DNA of 64,000 nucleotides from Duganella sp. Root336D2 (GCF_001425005.1 NZ_LMDB01000038.1:314722-378721); one strand, 5' to 3'. Shown: positions 54,604 through 62,965, numbered from the stretch's first letter. Translations and numbers: made by a program. The notes: a model not told the origin generated them from the sequence alone.

Positions 54604-55396
54604 ACAGCTTGCGCAGCTCGGCTCCAGGGTCGGGCGCGCGCATGAAGGCCTCGCCAACCAGGAAGGCGTGCACGTCGCGTTCGCGCATGCGCTGTACGTC
54701 GGCCGGGGCCATGATGCCGGACTCGGTGATCACCATGCGTTCCGGCGGGATGCGCGACAGCAGGTCGAGCGTGGTGTCCAGCGTGACGTCGAAGGTGCGC
54801 AGGTTGCGGTTGTTGATGCCGATCAGGCGGCTTTTCAGGTTCAACGCAGCGGTCAGTTCGTCGCCGTCGTGCGATTCGATCAGCACGTCCATGCCCAGTT
54901 CGTGGGCGCAGGCTTCCATTTCCGCCATCAGGCCATGGTCCAGTGCCGACACGATCAGCAGGATGCAGTCGGCGCCCATCGCGCGGGCTTCATAAATCTG
55001 GTACATGTCGACCATGAAGTCCTTGCGCAGCACGGGAATATCGCAGGCGGCGCGTGCCTGCTGCAGGTATTCGTTGCAGCCCTGGAAGAAGTTCACGTCG
55101 GTCAGCACGGACAGGCAGGCGGCGCCGGCCTTGGCGTAGCTGTCGGCGATTTCGGCAGGGCGGAAGTCGGCGCGCAGTACGCCTTTCGATGGCGATGCTT
55201 TCTTCACTTCGGCAATCACGCCGGCTTGGCCGGCGTCGATCTTCTGGCGCAGGCTGGCTTCGAAGCCGCGCAGGCTTGCATGCAATTCCTTGTCGCCTTC
55301 CACTTCGTCGCGCAGCGATTGCAAGCTGCGGTGCTTCTTGGCGGCTGCTACTTCGTCGGCCTTCACGGCCAGGATTTTGTTCAGGATATCGGACAT
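54596..55396 (-). CDS. trpC: Indole-3-glycerol phosphate synthase
   Basis: 266 residues. TrpC converts carboxyphenylaminodeoxyribulose phosphate to indole-3-glycerol phosphate. The TIM-barrel signature is present: VIAEVKKASPSKGVLR, VLTDVNFFQGCNEYLQQ, LRKDFMVDMYQIYEARAMGADCILLIV, IGINNRNLRTFDVTLDT and ITESGIMAPADVQRM. No PRAI domain fused, as in beta- and gammaproteobacteria with separate trpF. It is the last gene of the operon, seven bases after the LysE gene. Confidence 0.97.
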   Translation of the reverse strand: MSDILNKILAVKADEVAAAKKHRSLQSLRDEVEGDKELHASLRGFEASLRQKIDAGQAGVIAEVKKASPSKGVLRADFRPAEIADSYAKAGAACLSVLTDVNFFQGCNEYLQQARAACDIPVLRKDFMVDMYQIYEARAMGADCILLIVSALDHGLMAEMEACAHELGMDVLIESHDGDELTAALNLKSRLIGINNRNLRTFDVTLDTTLDLLSRIPPERMVITESGIMAPADVQRMRERDVHAFLVGEAFMRAPDPGAELRKLFN

Positions 55397-55403
55397 ATGG
55401 TTC

Positions 55404-56057
55404 TCAATGTTGTTCGGACAGGGCCAGGCGTGCGCCGAGTGCGATGAACAGGCTGCCGGTCACGCGGTTCAGCCACAGTGCCACCAGCGGTTTGACCTTC
55501 AGCTTCGCACTCGCGAAGGCGGTGAAGACGGCAAGGCCGTTACACCACAGCATGCTGTTGAAGTTGAATATGCAGCCCAGGACCAGGAAGGCCAGCGGTT
55601 TGTTGGCCGCGCCAGCATCAATGAACTGCGGTACGAAAGCCAGGAAGAACAGCGCGACCTTCGGGTTCAGCACATTGGTCAGGAAGCCTTGGGCGAAGAT
55701 TTTGCGGAAGGGCTGGGCGGCCGGCGGGGTGCTCGGTGCAAGCGCAGCACCGGCTGTAGCGTCGCGCTTTAGCCGTGCGCGCAGCATGCCGATGCCGCAC
55801 CAGACGATGTAAGCTGCACCGACCCATTTGACGACGGTAAAGGCGGTGGCCGAGGTGGCCAGCACTGCCGACAAGCCCAGCGCTGCCGCGCCGATGTGCA
55901 CCATGGTGCCGGCGCCGATCCCCAGCGCCGCCGCGCAACCGGCGCGCCAGCCCTGGGTGGCGCTGCGCGCCATGATCAGCAATGAGTCCGGTCCCGGCAT
56001 GATGTTCAGCAGCAGACCGGAGATTACAAACAGCGTCAGGTCATGGATGCCGAACAT
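55404..56057 (-). CDS. LysE/RhtB family amino-acid exporter inside the trp operon
   Basis: 217 residues with six hydrophobic segments and the family N-terminal motif FVISGLLLNIMPGPDSLLIMARSATQGWRAGCAAALG. LysE/RhtB proteins export amino acids or their analogues. GGGAGGGC is the ribosome site, sitting across the end of trpD only three bases upstream, and trpC starts seven bases downstream, so it is an integral operon member. Tryptophan or an aromatic intermediate is the plausible substrate, by context only. Confidence 0.85.
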   Translation of the reverse strand: MFGIHDLTLFVISGLLLNIMPGPDSLLIMARSATQGWRAGCAAALGIGAGTMVHIGAAALGLSAVLATSATAFTVVKWVGAAYIVWCGIGMLRARLKRDATAGAALAPSTPPAAQPFRKIFAQGFLTNVLNPKVALFFLAFVPQFIDAGAANKPLAFLVLGCIFNFNSMLWCNGLAVFTAFASAKLKVKPLVALWLNRVTGSLFIALGARLALSEQH

Positions 56058-56060
56058 CGC

Positions 56061-57098
56061 TTAGCCCTCCCGGCCGAGTTCCCGGGTCACGCGGACGAAC
56101 TGTTCCAGCTTGGCCACCGCAGCGCCGGAAGAGACAGCCGTGCGGGCACGTGCCAGGCCGTCCTCGATCGAGGACGCAATGCCCGCCGCATACAGGGCGG
56201 TACCGGCATTCAATGCCACGATGTCCGAAGCGGGACCCGGTTCGCCGCGCAGCGCTTCCATCACGCGCGCCTTCGATTCCACCGCATCGGCCACCTTGAG
56301 GTTGCGTGAAGCGATCATCGACAGGCCGAAATCTTCCGGGTGGATCTCGTATTCACGGATCTCGCCGTTGACCAGTTCACCCACCATGGTGCCGGCGCCC
56401 AGCGACACTTCATCCATGTTGTCGCGGCCGTACACCACCACCGCGTGCTGCGCGCCCAGGCGCTGCAGCACGCGCACCTGGATACCGACCAGGTCCGGGT
56501 GGAACACGCCCATCAGGATGTTCGGCGCGCCGGCAGGATTGGTCAGCGGGCCAAGGATGTTGAAGATCGATCGCACGCCCAGTTCGCGGCGCACCGGCGC
56601 CACATGCTTCATCGCGGCATGGTGGTTGGGCGCGAACATGAAGCCGATGCCGGTCTGCGCGATCGACTGCGCGATCTGCTCCGGCTTCAGGTTGATATTG
56701 GCGCCCAGCGATTCGATCAGGTCCGCACTGCCCGAAGAGGAAGACACGGAACGCCCGCCATGCTTGGCCACGCGCGCGCCTGCGGCAGCGGCGACAAACA
56801 TCGAGGCGGAAGAAATATTGAAAGTATGGGCGCCGTCGCCGCCGGTGCCGACAATGTCCACCAGGTTGGTGGTGTCGGCCATCGGCACCTTGGTCGAGAA
56901 CTCGCGCATGACTTGCGCCGCAGCGGTGATCTCGCCGATGGTTTCCTTCTTGACGCGCAGGCCCATGATCAGGGCCGCCATCATCACAGGCGACATTTCG
57001 CCGGACATAATCTGGCGGAACAGGTGCAGCATCTCGTCGTGGAAAATCTCACGGTGTTCGATGCAGCGAACCAGTGCTTCTTGATGCGTGATTGCCAT
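56061..57098 (-). CDS. trpD: Anthranilate phosphoribosyltransferase
   Basis: 345 residues. TrpD joins anthranilate and PRPP. Motifs: VDIVGTGGDGAHTFNISSASMFVAAAAG (PRPP-binding GTGGD), VAKHGGRSVSSSSGSADLIESLG, FMFAPNHHAAMKHVAPVRRELGVRSIFNILGPLTNPA, and VYGRDNMDEVSL. GAAGGAAG precedes the ATG. It follows trpG after 14 bases and precedes LysE after three, in one transcriptional unit. Confidence 0.97.
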   Translation of the reverse strand: MAITHQEALVRCIEHREIFHDEMLHLFRQIMSGEMSPVMMAALIMGLRVKKETIGEITAAAQVMREFSTKVPMADTTNLVDIVGTGGDGAHTFNISSASMFVAAAAGARVAKHGGRSVSSSSGSADLIESLGANINLKPEQIAQSIAQTGIGFMFAPNHHAAMKHVAPVRRELGVRSIFNILGPLTNPAGAPNILMGVFHPDLVGIQVRVLQRLGAQHAVVVYGRDNMDEVSLGAGTMVGELVNGEIREYEIHPEDFGLSMIASRNLKVADAVESKARVMEALRGEPGPASDIVALNAGTALYAAGIASSIEDGLARARTAVSSGAAVAKLEQFVRVTRELGREG

Positions 57099-57112
57099 GA
57101 TGCTTCCTTCTC

Positions 57113-57679
57113 TTATTTGCGGTCGAGGAAATTCTTCAGCAAGGCGTGGCCGTGCTCGGACAGGATGGACTCAGGGTGGAATTGCACACCCTCGATGTCG
57201 TATTCCTTGTGCCGCACGCCCATGATTTCGCCGTCGTCGGTCCATGCTGTCACTTCCAGGCAGGAAGGCAGCGAGGATCGCTCGATTGCCAAAGAGTGGT
57301 AGCGGATTACCGTGAACGGGCTGGATAAGCCCTGGAACACGCCGACACCCGTATGCGCGATAAGAGAAGTTTTGCCATGCATGACTTGCTTGGCTCGGAT
57401 AACTTTGCCGCCAAAGGCTTCGCCGATGGCCTGGTGTCCCAGGCAGACGCCCAGGATAGGTTTCTTGCCCGCGAAGTGCTTCAGCACTTCCAGCGAGATG
57501 CCCGCCTGCGACGGGTCTTTTGGACCGGGCGAGATGCAGATGCGGTCGGGATTCAATGCTTCGATTTCAGCGATGGTGATCTCGTCGTTGCGGTGCACGC
57601 GCACGTCTTCGCCCAGTTCGCCGAAATACTGCACGATGTTGTAGGTGAAGGAGTCGTAGTTGTCGATCATCAGCAGCAT
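57113..57679 (-). CDS. trpG: Anthranilate synthase component II (glutamine amidotransferase)
   Basis: 188 residues from the ATG at 57679 (longer frame rejected; it overlaps trpE). Class I amidotransferase triad: Cys in PILGVCLGHQAIGEAFGG, and His/Glu in GVQFHPESILSEHG. DNYDSFTYNIVQYFGELG at the start is characteristic. It supplies ammonia to TrpE. GGGGAG lies eight bases before the ATG; only one base separates it from the trpE stop. Confidence 0.97.
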   Translation of the reverse strand: MLLMIDNYDSFTYNIVQYFGELGEDVRVHRNDEITIAEIEALNPDRICISPGPKDPSQAGISLEVLKHFAGKKPILGVCLGHQAIGEAFGGKVIRAKQVMHGKTSLIAHTGVGVFQGLSSPFTVIRYHSLAIERSSLPSCLEVTAWTDDGEIMGVRHKEYDIEGVQFHPESILSEHGHALLKNFLDRK

Positions 57680-57680
57680 T

Positions 57681-59177
57681 TCAGAACTCCCCATCCAGGC
57701 CATCTTGCACTTGCTCGGCTGCGCGCAGCACGGCGCGCGCCTTGTTTTCAGTTTCCTGCCATTCCATTTCCGGGATCGAGTCGGCGACGATGCCGGCGGC
57801 GGCCTGCACATACAGCATGCCGTCCTTGATCACGCCGGTGCGGATCGCAATTGCCACGTCCATTTCGCCGCCGAAGGACAGGTAGCCGCAGGCGCCGCCG
57901 TAGATGCCGCGCTTGCAGATTTCCAGTTCGTCGATGATTTCCATCGCACGCACTTTTGGCGCGCCGGTCAGGGTGCCGGCAGGGAAGGTCGCGCGCAGCA
58001 CGTCCAGGTTGGACATGCCTTTCTTCAGCTTGCCCTCGACGTTGGAGACGATGTGCTGTACGTGCGAGTACTTCTCGATCACCATCTTGTCGGTCAGCTT
58101 CACGCTGCCGATTTCGGAGATGCGGCCCAGGTCATTGCGCGCCAGGTCGATCAGCATGACGTGTTCCGCCACTTCCTTCGGATCGTTCAGCAGTTCTTCC
58201 GCCAGGGCCGCATCGCGTTCCGGCGTATTGCCGCGCGTGCGGGTGCCGGCGATCGGGCGCAGCGTGACTTTCTTTTCGCCGTCCGGCAGCGTCTCGTTGC
58301 GCACCAGGATTTCCGGCGACGCACCGACGATCTGCATGTCGCCGAAATTGTAGAAGTACATGTAAGGCGAGGGGTTCAGCGAACGCAGGGAGCGGTACAG
58401 CGTGAGCGGCGAATCCACATACGGTTTGCGGATGCGCTGGCCGATCTGCACCTGCATCAGGTCACCGGCCAGGATGTATTCGTGTGCTTTGGCGACCGCC
58501 TTCAGGTAATCTTCTTTGGCGAAGTCGCGGATGGTTTCAGTGCGTACCGAAGGCGTGGTCACCGGCGCATCGACGCCGCGGCGCAGTAGGGCGCGCAGGT
58601 CTTTCAGGCGCTGGCGCGCTTTGGAGTAGGCTTCCGGCTGTTGCGGGTCGGCGTAGACGATCAGATAGAGCTTGCCGGACAGGTTGTCGATGACGGCCAG
58701 TTCTTCCGTCACCATCAGCTGGATTTCCGGCAGGCCCAGGTCGTCCTTTGGCTGTGTCCTGGCCACGGTCTTTTCAATATGGCGAACGGTGTCGTAGCCG
58801 AAGTAGCCGGCCAGGCCGCCGCAGAAGCGCGGCATGCCGGGACGCACGGCTACTTTGAAGCGCGCCTGGTATTGCTCGATGAATTCGAGCGGATTGCCTT
58901 CATGGGTCTCGATCACCTGGCCGTTTTTGACGATCTCGGTCAGCTTGCCGGTGCTGCGCAGGATGGTGTTGGCCGGCAGCCCGATGAAAGAGTAGCGGCC
59001 GAAGCGCTCGCCGCCTACCACCGACTCCAGCAGGAAGGTGTTCTTGCCGTAGTTCTGGGTCTGGGCCAGCTTGAGGTACAGGGTGAGCGGGGTTTCAAGG
59101 TCGGCGAAAGCTTCCGCGATCAAAGGGATACGGGTATAGCCTTCCGCGGCCAGGGATTTGAATTCGAGTTCGGTCAT
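57681..59177 (-). CDS. trpE: Anthranilate synthase component I
   Basis: 498 residues from the ATG at 59177. TrpE makes anthranilate from chorismate. Tryptophan-feedback residues lie in LLESVVGGERFGRYSFIG (LLES motif), and the catalytic core is in VQIGQRIRKPY, SPEILVRNE, RPIAGTRTRGNTPERDAALAEELLNDPKE, HVMLIDLARNDLGRISEIGSV and FPAGTLTGAPKVRAMEIIDELE. GGAGAGAC lies before the ATG. It is the first enzyme gene of the attenuated operon and is followed by trpG. Confidence 0.98.
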   Translation of the reverse strand: MTELEFKSLAAEGYTRIPLIAEAFADLETPLTLYLKLAQTQNYGKNTFLLESVVGGERFGRYSFIGLPANTILRSTGKLTEIVKNGQVIETHEGNPLEFIEQYQARFKVAVRPGMPRFCGGLAGYFGYDTVRHIEKTVARTQPKDDLGLPEIQLMVTEELAVIDNLSGKLYLIVYADPQQPEAYSKARQRLKDLRALLRRGVDAPVTTPSVRTETIRDFAKEDYLKAVAKAHEYILAGDLMQVQIGQRIRKPYVDSPLTLYRSLRSLNPSPYMYFYNFGDMQIVGASPEILVRNETLPDGEKKVTLRPIAGTRTRGNTPERDAALAEELLNDPKEVAEHVMLIDLARNDLGRISEIGSVKLTDKMVIEKYSHVQHIVSNVEGKLKKGMSNLDVLRATFPAGTLTGAPKVRAMEIIDELEICKRGIYGGACGYLSFGGEMDVAIAIRTGVIKDGMLYVQAAAGIVADSIPEMEWQETENKARAVLRAAEQVQDGLDGEF

Positions 59178-59223
59178 GTGTCTCTCCGTTCCGCCGCAGG
59201 ATAGGGTGGGGGCGGTAGGTTGC

Positions 59224-59260
59224 AAAAAACCTGCCGGAACACATGCGCGTGCGCCGGCAG
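59224..59260 (-). terminator. Attenuator terminator of the trp leader
   Basis: On the minus strand CTGCCGG, a 16-base loop and CCGGCAG are followed by GTTTTTT (T-run at 59224-59229). The upstream arm can alternatively pair as UGCCGGCG (59252-59259) with CGCUGGCA in the leader peptide codons (59282-59289), an eight-base antiterminator. Together this is a mutually exclusive switch. Confidence 0.85.
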
Positions 59261-59274
59261 CAATCAGGACTAAG

Positions 59275-59352
59275 TCAGGATTGCCAGCGTCGCCACAGCC
59301 AGGCCTCAATCGAGCCCCGGTGGGTTACATTGTGTCTTTTGTTGAGAAACAT
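59275..59352 (-). CDS. trpL: Tryptophan operon leader peptide
   Basis: 25 codons between gph and trpE, ATG at 59352, TGA at 59277-59275. The peptide ends AWLWRRWQS, carrying three Trp at codons 18, 20 and 23, a frequency expected only for a Trp-sensing leader. The antiterminator arm lies over codons 22-24. The ATG has no strong ribosome site, the one weak point. It starts five bases past the gph stop. Confidence 0.85.
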   Translation of the reverse strand: MFLNKRHNVTHRGSIEAWLWRRWQS

Positions 59353-59356
59353 CGGT

Positions 59357-60043
59357 CTAGTTTGCGCGTGAAATCAGTTCAGCTGCATGAAGAAGCGTGT
59401 CAACTATACCATCGGAATCTGTTTCATGTATACCCACTCCGTGGTTATATCCATATGGCACAGTAAGCACAGGACAGCCGGCCGCGCGGGCCGCTTCCGC
59501 ATCGTTTGAGGAGTCGCCGATCGCCACTACCTGGGCCGGCGGCAGGTCGAAGAATTCGCAGGCCTTCAACAGCGGCATAGGGTGCGGCTTCTTCTTTTCG
59601 AAGGAGTCGCCGCCGAACAGCACCTCGAAATAACCGTCCAGGCCTTTCAGCGCGAGCAGCGGTTTGGCGAAGGCTACCGGCTTGTTGGTGACGCAGGCCA
59701 GGCGCAGGCCGCTGGCTTTCATCGCCTGCAGGCCCGCCATCACATCGGCATACACCTCGCTGTGGCGGCCGTTGATGACCAGGTAATGGCGCTGGTAAGC
59801 CTCCATCGCCTGGGCGAACAGGCGTTCAACGCCTTCTTCACCGTAGTCCAGTGCGAGCACGCGCCGTACCAGGTTCTCGGAGCCTTTGCCGACCATCAGC
59901 TCGATCTGCGCCACGCCAATCGGCGCCAGGCCCAGTTCTTCGCGCATCAGGTTGATGGCCACCTCGAAGTCCGGCATCGTGTCGAGCATGGTGCCGTCGA
60001 GGTCAATGATGGCGGCCCTTACGCCGCGCAGGACCGCTGCCAT
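59357..60043 (-). CDS. gph: Phosphoglycolate phosphatase
   Basis: 228 residues, HAD superfamily. Nucleophile and acid Asp14/Asp16 in IIDLDGTMLDT, the Thr in ACVTNKP, and the metal-binding IGDSSNDAEAARAAGC are present. The Gph enzyme removes phosphate from 2-phosphoglycolate, formed by DNA repair and oxidised sugars. It begins four bases after rpe's stop and its end overlaps no gene but sits 5 bases before trpL. The order rpe-gph-trpE is typical for betaproteobacteria. Confidence 0.95.
   Translation of the reverse strand: MAAVLRGVRAAIIDLDGTMLDTMPDFEVAINLMREELGLAPIGVAQIELMVGKGSENLVRRVLALDYGEEGVERLFAQAMEAYQRHYLVINGRHSEVYADVMAGLQAMKASGLRLACVTNKPVAFAKPLLALKGLDGYFEVLFGGDSFEKKKPHPMPLLKACEFFDLPPAQVVAIGDSSNDAEAARAAGCPVLTVPYGYNHGVGIHETDSDGIVDTLLHAAELISRAN
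59376..59403 (-). promoter_or_regulatory. Candidate trp operon promoter inside the 3' end of gph
   Basis: On the minus strand a perfect TTGACA (59398-59403) is followed after 16 bases by TGAACT (59376-59381), a weak -10 match. A start near 59369 would give a leader RNA beginning about 17 bases before trpL. The -10 is the doubtful part. Confidence 0.45.
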
Positions 60044-60047
60044 GCGA

Positions 60048-60713
60048 TTACACCGAAGCCAGTTGGCCGCGCATTGCGTCGATCACGGCCTTGTAGTCAG
60101 GCTGGCCGAAGATCGCGGAACCGGCCACGAAGGTGTCGGCGCCAGCTTCTGCTGCCGCTTTGATGTTGTCGATCTTGATGCCGCCGTCGACTTCCAGCAT
60201 GATGTCGCGGCCGGATTCGTCGATGCGGCGACGCGCTTCGGCGATCTTCTTCAGCGCCTGCGGGATGAAGGACTGGCCGCCGAAGCCCGGATTCACCGAC
60301 ATGATCAGGATCATGTCGATCTTGTCCATCACGTGGTCCAGGTAGCTCAGTGGGGTGGCAGGGTTGAAAACCAGGCCGGCCTTGCAGCCGTTGTCGCGGA
60401 TCAGTTGCAGCGAGCGGTCGATGTGATCGGAGGCTTCCGGGTGGAAGGTGATGATGTTGGCGCCGGCTTTGGCAAAATCAGGGATGATGCGGTCGACCGG
60501 CTTGACCATCAGGTGCACGTCGATCGGCACTTGCACGTGCGGGCGAATTGCCTGGCATACCAGCGGACCGATGGTCAGGTTCGGCACGTAGTGGTTGTCC
60601 ATGACGTCAAAGTGGATGATGTCGGCACCGGCTGCAACAACGTTGCGAACCTCTTCGCCCAGGCGGGCGAAGTCGGCGGACAGGATGCTGGGAGCGATAC
60701 GGAATGTAGTCAT
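60048..60713 (-). CDS. rpe: Ribulose-phosphate 3-epimerase
   Basis: 221 residues. The TIM-barrel epimerase motifs are clear: IAPSILSADFARLGEEV, IHFDVMDNHYVPNLTIGP, PIDVHLMVKPVDRIIPDFA, ITFHPEASDHIDRSLQLI, MSVNPGFGGQSFIPQALKKI and EVDGGIKIDNIKAAAEAGADTFVAGSAIF. Metal-ligand His and Asp lie in those strands. Rpe interconverts ribulose-5-phosphate and xylulose-5-phosphate. It is the first gene of the rpe-gph-trp unit and is divergent from apaG. Confidence 0.98.
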   Translation of the reverse strand: MTTFRIAPSILSADFARLGEEVRNVVAAGADIIHFDVMDNHYVPNLTIGPLVCQAIRPHVQVPIDVHLMVKPVDRIIPDFAKAGANIITFHPEASDHIDRSLQLIRDNGCKAGLVFNPATPLSYLDHVMDKIDMILIMSVNPGFGGQSFIPQALKKIAEARRRIDESGRDIMLEVDGGIKIDNIKAAAEAGADTFVAGSAIFGQPDYKAVIDAMRGQLASV

Positions 60714-60815
60714 GGCTGGTCGGCTGTGAAAAAAGATGCGTTATTTTACGCTTCCGTGCGGACGCTGTCCGATTGCTTGGACTAGAATTGCCCAATTGTT
60801 ATGAAGGAAACCCTT

Positions 60816-61190
60816 ATGGCCCAGTATGAGTTTGCGGTCGAGGTACGCACCCAGTACCTGCCGGAACAGTCCAATCCGGATCGCACCAATTTCGTGTTTA
60901 CTTACACGATTACCATCAAGAACACCGGCACTGTGCCTGCCCAGCTGATTTCCCGCCACTGGGTGATCACCGATGCGAACAACCATATTGAAGAAGTGCG
61001 CGGACTGGGCGTGGTGGGCCACCAGCCATTGCTGGCGCCAGGCGAAGTGTTTGAATACACCAGCGGCACGCAACTGCGCACGCAGCAGGGTTCCATGTAT
61101 GGCGAATATTTCTGCGTGGCCGAAGATGGCCATCAGTTCGAGACCAGGATTCCGGAATTCGTGCTGTCGCTGCCGCGAGCCCTGCACTAA
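60816..61190 (+). CDS. apaG: ApaG protein
   Basis: 124 residues from the ATG preceded by AAGGAAA; an ATG at 60801 lies before the ribosome site and is rejected. The family fold is visible as FVFTYTITIKNTGTVPAQLISRHWVITDANN and GSMYGEYFCVAEDGHQFETRIPEF. ApaG is a fibronectin type III-like protein named for Co2+/Mg2+ efflux and linked to Ap4A metabolism; its biochemical role is unclear. Divergent from rpe; a small convergent gene ends adjacent to its stop. Confidence 0.96.
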   Translation: MAQYEFAVEVRTQYLPEQSNPDRTNFVFTYTITIKNTGTVPAQLISRHWVITDANNHIEEVRGLGVVGHQPLLAPGEVFEYTSGTQLRTQQGSMYGEYFCVAEDGHQFETRIPEFVLSLPRALH

Positions 61191-61295
61191 TTACTTGTCG
61201 CCGTCCTTCTTCTTTTTGTTGGATGGCAGCGTCCACCAGACGATGAACACCAGAAGGAAGAGCGCCACCAGCGCTTCAAGCATCAGATAAATCAT
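61191..61295 (-). CDS. 34-residue single-helix membrane protein
   Basis: Too short for the usual ORF cutoff. The frame starts ATG at 61295, reads MIYLMLEALVALFLLVFIVW-WT then LPSNKKKKDGDK and stops at 61191-61193, immediately after the apaG stop. GAGGTG lies about eight bases before the ATG. A hydrophobic helix with lysine-rich tail indicates an inner-membrane small protein with cytosolic tail. Its ATG is only 12 bases from the divergent mltA ATG, so its promoter must lie inside mltA coding sequence, which is unusual. Confidence 0.55.
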   Translation of the reverse strand: MIYLMLEALVALFLLVFIVWWTLPSNKKKKDGDK

Positions 61296-61307
61296 AGACA
61301 ACACCTC

Positions 61308-62531
61308 ATGTTTTTGACACGCCGTAGTTTACCCGTTTGCGCCACCGCCGTCGCGTTAGTGCTGGCCGGCTGCGCGACGCAGCCATCTCCACCAAGCAAG
61401 CCTGCGCCAGTTACGCCAACCGCACCGGCCGCGCCCACCCAGCCGCCGGCACAGCCGACCGTGCCCGCGGCGCCGACTGCACCCGCCAAGGCTGAATTCA
61501 TCCCGGCCCGCTTCTCCGACCTGCCCGGTTGGGACCGTGACGACCTGCGCGCCGCATGGCCGGCCTTCATGCTGTCCTGCTCCAAGCTGGCAGGCGGCGC
61601 AGACTGGAAAGAGCCTTGCGCCATCGCCAAAACGGTGGATGCCAACAGCCAAGCTGCCATCCGCCTGTTCTTTGAGTCCTTCTTCGACCCGCATCAGGTG
61701 GTTGGGCCGGACGGCAGCAACACCGGGCTGATTACCGGCTATTACGAGCCGCTGCTGCGGGGCGCCCGCAAGAAGGGTGGCCCATACAAGACCCCTTTAT
61801 ATAAAGTGCCGGACGATATGGTCATTATCGACGTCGGCTCGGTCTACCCCGAGCTGGCCGGCAAGCGCGTGCGCGGCCGCCTGAAAGGCAAGCGCGTGGT
61901 GCCCTATCCGGCGCGAGAGGAGATCAGCCGCGCAGGCCTGCCGGGCAACGAACTGCTGTGGGTGGACGATTCGGTCGAGGCCTTCTTCCTGGAGGTGCAG
62001 GGCTCCGGCCGCGTGCAACTGCCTGACGGCGATACCGTGCGTGTTGCCTACGCCGACCAGAATGGCCGCCCTTACCAGTCGATCGGCAAATGGCTGGTGC
62101 AGAAGGGAGAGCTGACGCTCGAGCAAGCCACCGCGCAAGGCATCAAGGCCTGGATCGATGGCCATCCGACGCGCCAGCAGGAACTGTTCAACGCGAATCC
62201 GAGCTATGTCTTCTTCAAGGAAGAAAAGCTGCCGGACCCGAAAGTCGGGCCGAAAGGCACGCTGAACGTGCCGTTGACGCCGCAGCGTTCCGTCGCGATC
62301 GACCGCAGCCAGCTTCCCCTGGGTGCGCCGGTCTACCTGAATACCACGCTGCCAGGCGACGACGAGATGCCGCTGCAAAGGCTGATGCTGGCGCAGGATA
62401 CGGGTGGCGCCATCAAGGGTGCGATTCGCCTCGACCTGTTCTTCGGCTTCGGCTCGGAAGCGGCAGATCTTGCCGGCCGCATGAAACAGCGCGGCAATAT
62501 CTGGGTGCTGCTGCCCAAGCTGGCCCGTTAG
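61308..62531 (+). CDS. mltA: Membrane-bound lytic murein transglycosylase A
   Basis: 407 residues with a lipoprotein signal (LVLAGC, Cys about residue 22). After a Pro/Ala linker the MltA domain follows: SRGNTGLITGYYEPLLRG-type, RGRLKGKRVVPYPAREEISRAGL, DSVEAFFLEVQGSGRVQL, and the 3D domain (LMLAQDTGGAIKGAIRLDLFFGFGSEA) with the catalytic Asp. MltA cleaves peptidoglycan glycosidic bonds in the outer-membrane-anchored periplasm. No strong ribosome site. It overlaps the convergent stress gene by four bases. Confidence 0.95.
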   Translation: MFLTRRSLPVCATAVALVLAGCATQPSPPSKPAPVTPTAPAAPTQPPAQPTVPAAPTAPAKAEFIPARFSDLPGWDRDDLRAAWPAFMLSCSKLAGGADWKEPCAIAKTVDANSQAAIRLFFESFFDPHQVVGPDGSNTGLITGYYEPLLRGARKKGGPYKTPLYKVPDDMVIIDVGSVYPELAGKRVRGRLKGKRVVPYPAREEISRAGLPGNELLWVDDSVEAFFLEVQGSGRVQLPDGDTVRVAYADQNGRPYQSIGKWLVQKGELTLEQATAQGIKAWIDGHPTRQQELFNANPSYVFFKEEKLPDPKVGPKGTLNVPLTPQRSVAIDRSQLPLGAPVYLNTTLPGDDEMPLQRLMLAQDTGGAIKGAIRLDLFFGFGSEAADLAGRMKQRGNIWVLLPKLAR

Positions 62532-62965
62532 CGCAGCACGAGTACCGGCAAATGTGTGTGGGCGAGGACTTTCTGCGTTTCGCTACCGAGGAAAAGCCTG
62601 TTTAAGCCGGTGCGGCCATGGGACGCCATCAGGATGATGTCGCAATGGCGTTCCTCTGCAGTCCTGACGATCACCTCATAAGGGCTGATCGCCTCGCCCA
62701 GCACTGTTTCGCACTCGATGCCGGCAGCGCTGGCGGCAGCCAGCACCTTATCCAGGCCGAGCTGCACATTCCGCCGCATTTCGCGGTCGAAGGCCCCCGG
62801 ATCCGGCAGCACGGCCGCATCAGCCAGCGGCACGAAGGGCAGGGGCTGAACCACGGACACCGCAGTAATACGCGCGCCATGGATCTTGGCAAACTCGATC
62901 GCGGTCTGGGTAGCCCGTTCCGAAAGTTGCGAGCCGTCGGTGGGCAGCAAAATCGATTTGAACAT
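62528..62965 (-). CDS. Universal stress protein (UspA type)
   Basis: 145 residues from the ATG at 62965. The Usp fold shows MFKSILLPTDGSQLSERATQTAIEFA, the ATP-binding-like loop ASHGRTGLNRLFLGSETQKVLAHTHLPVLVLR, and DIILMASHG. Single-domain Usp proteins bind ATP and help survive starvation or stress. AGGAGAACC is the ribosome site. It is convergent with mltA. Confidence 0.94.
   Translation of the reverse strand: MFKSILLPTDGSQLSERATQTAIEFAKIHGARITAVSVVQPLPFVPLADAAVLPDPGAFDREMRRNVQLGLDKVLAAASAAGIECETVLGEAISPYEVIVRTAEERHCDIILMASHGRTGLNRLFLGSETQKVLAHTHLPVLVLR

Noticed and set aside
57679..57811. A 44-residue N-terminal extension of TrpG
   Set aside because: It overlaps the trpE 3' end, lacks a ribosome site and is not part of the amidotransferase fold; the ATG at 57679 follows GGGGAG.
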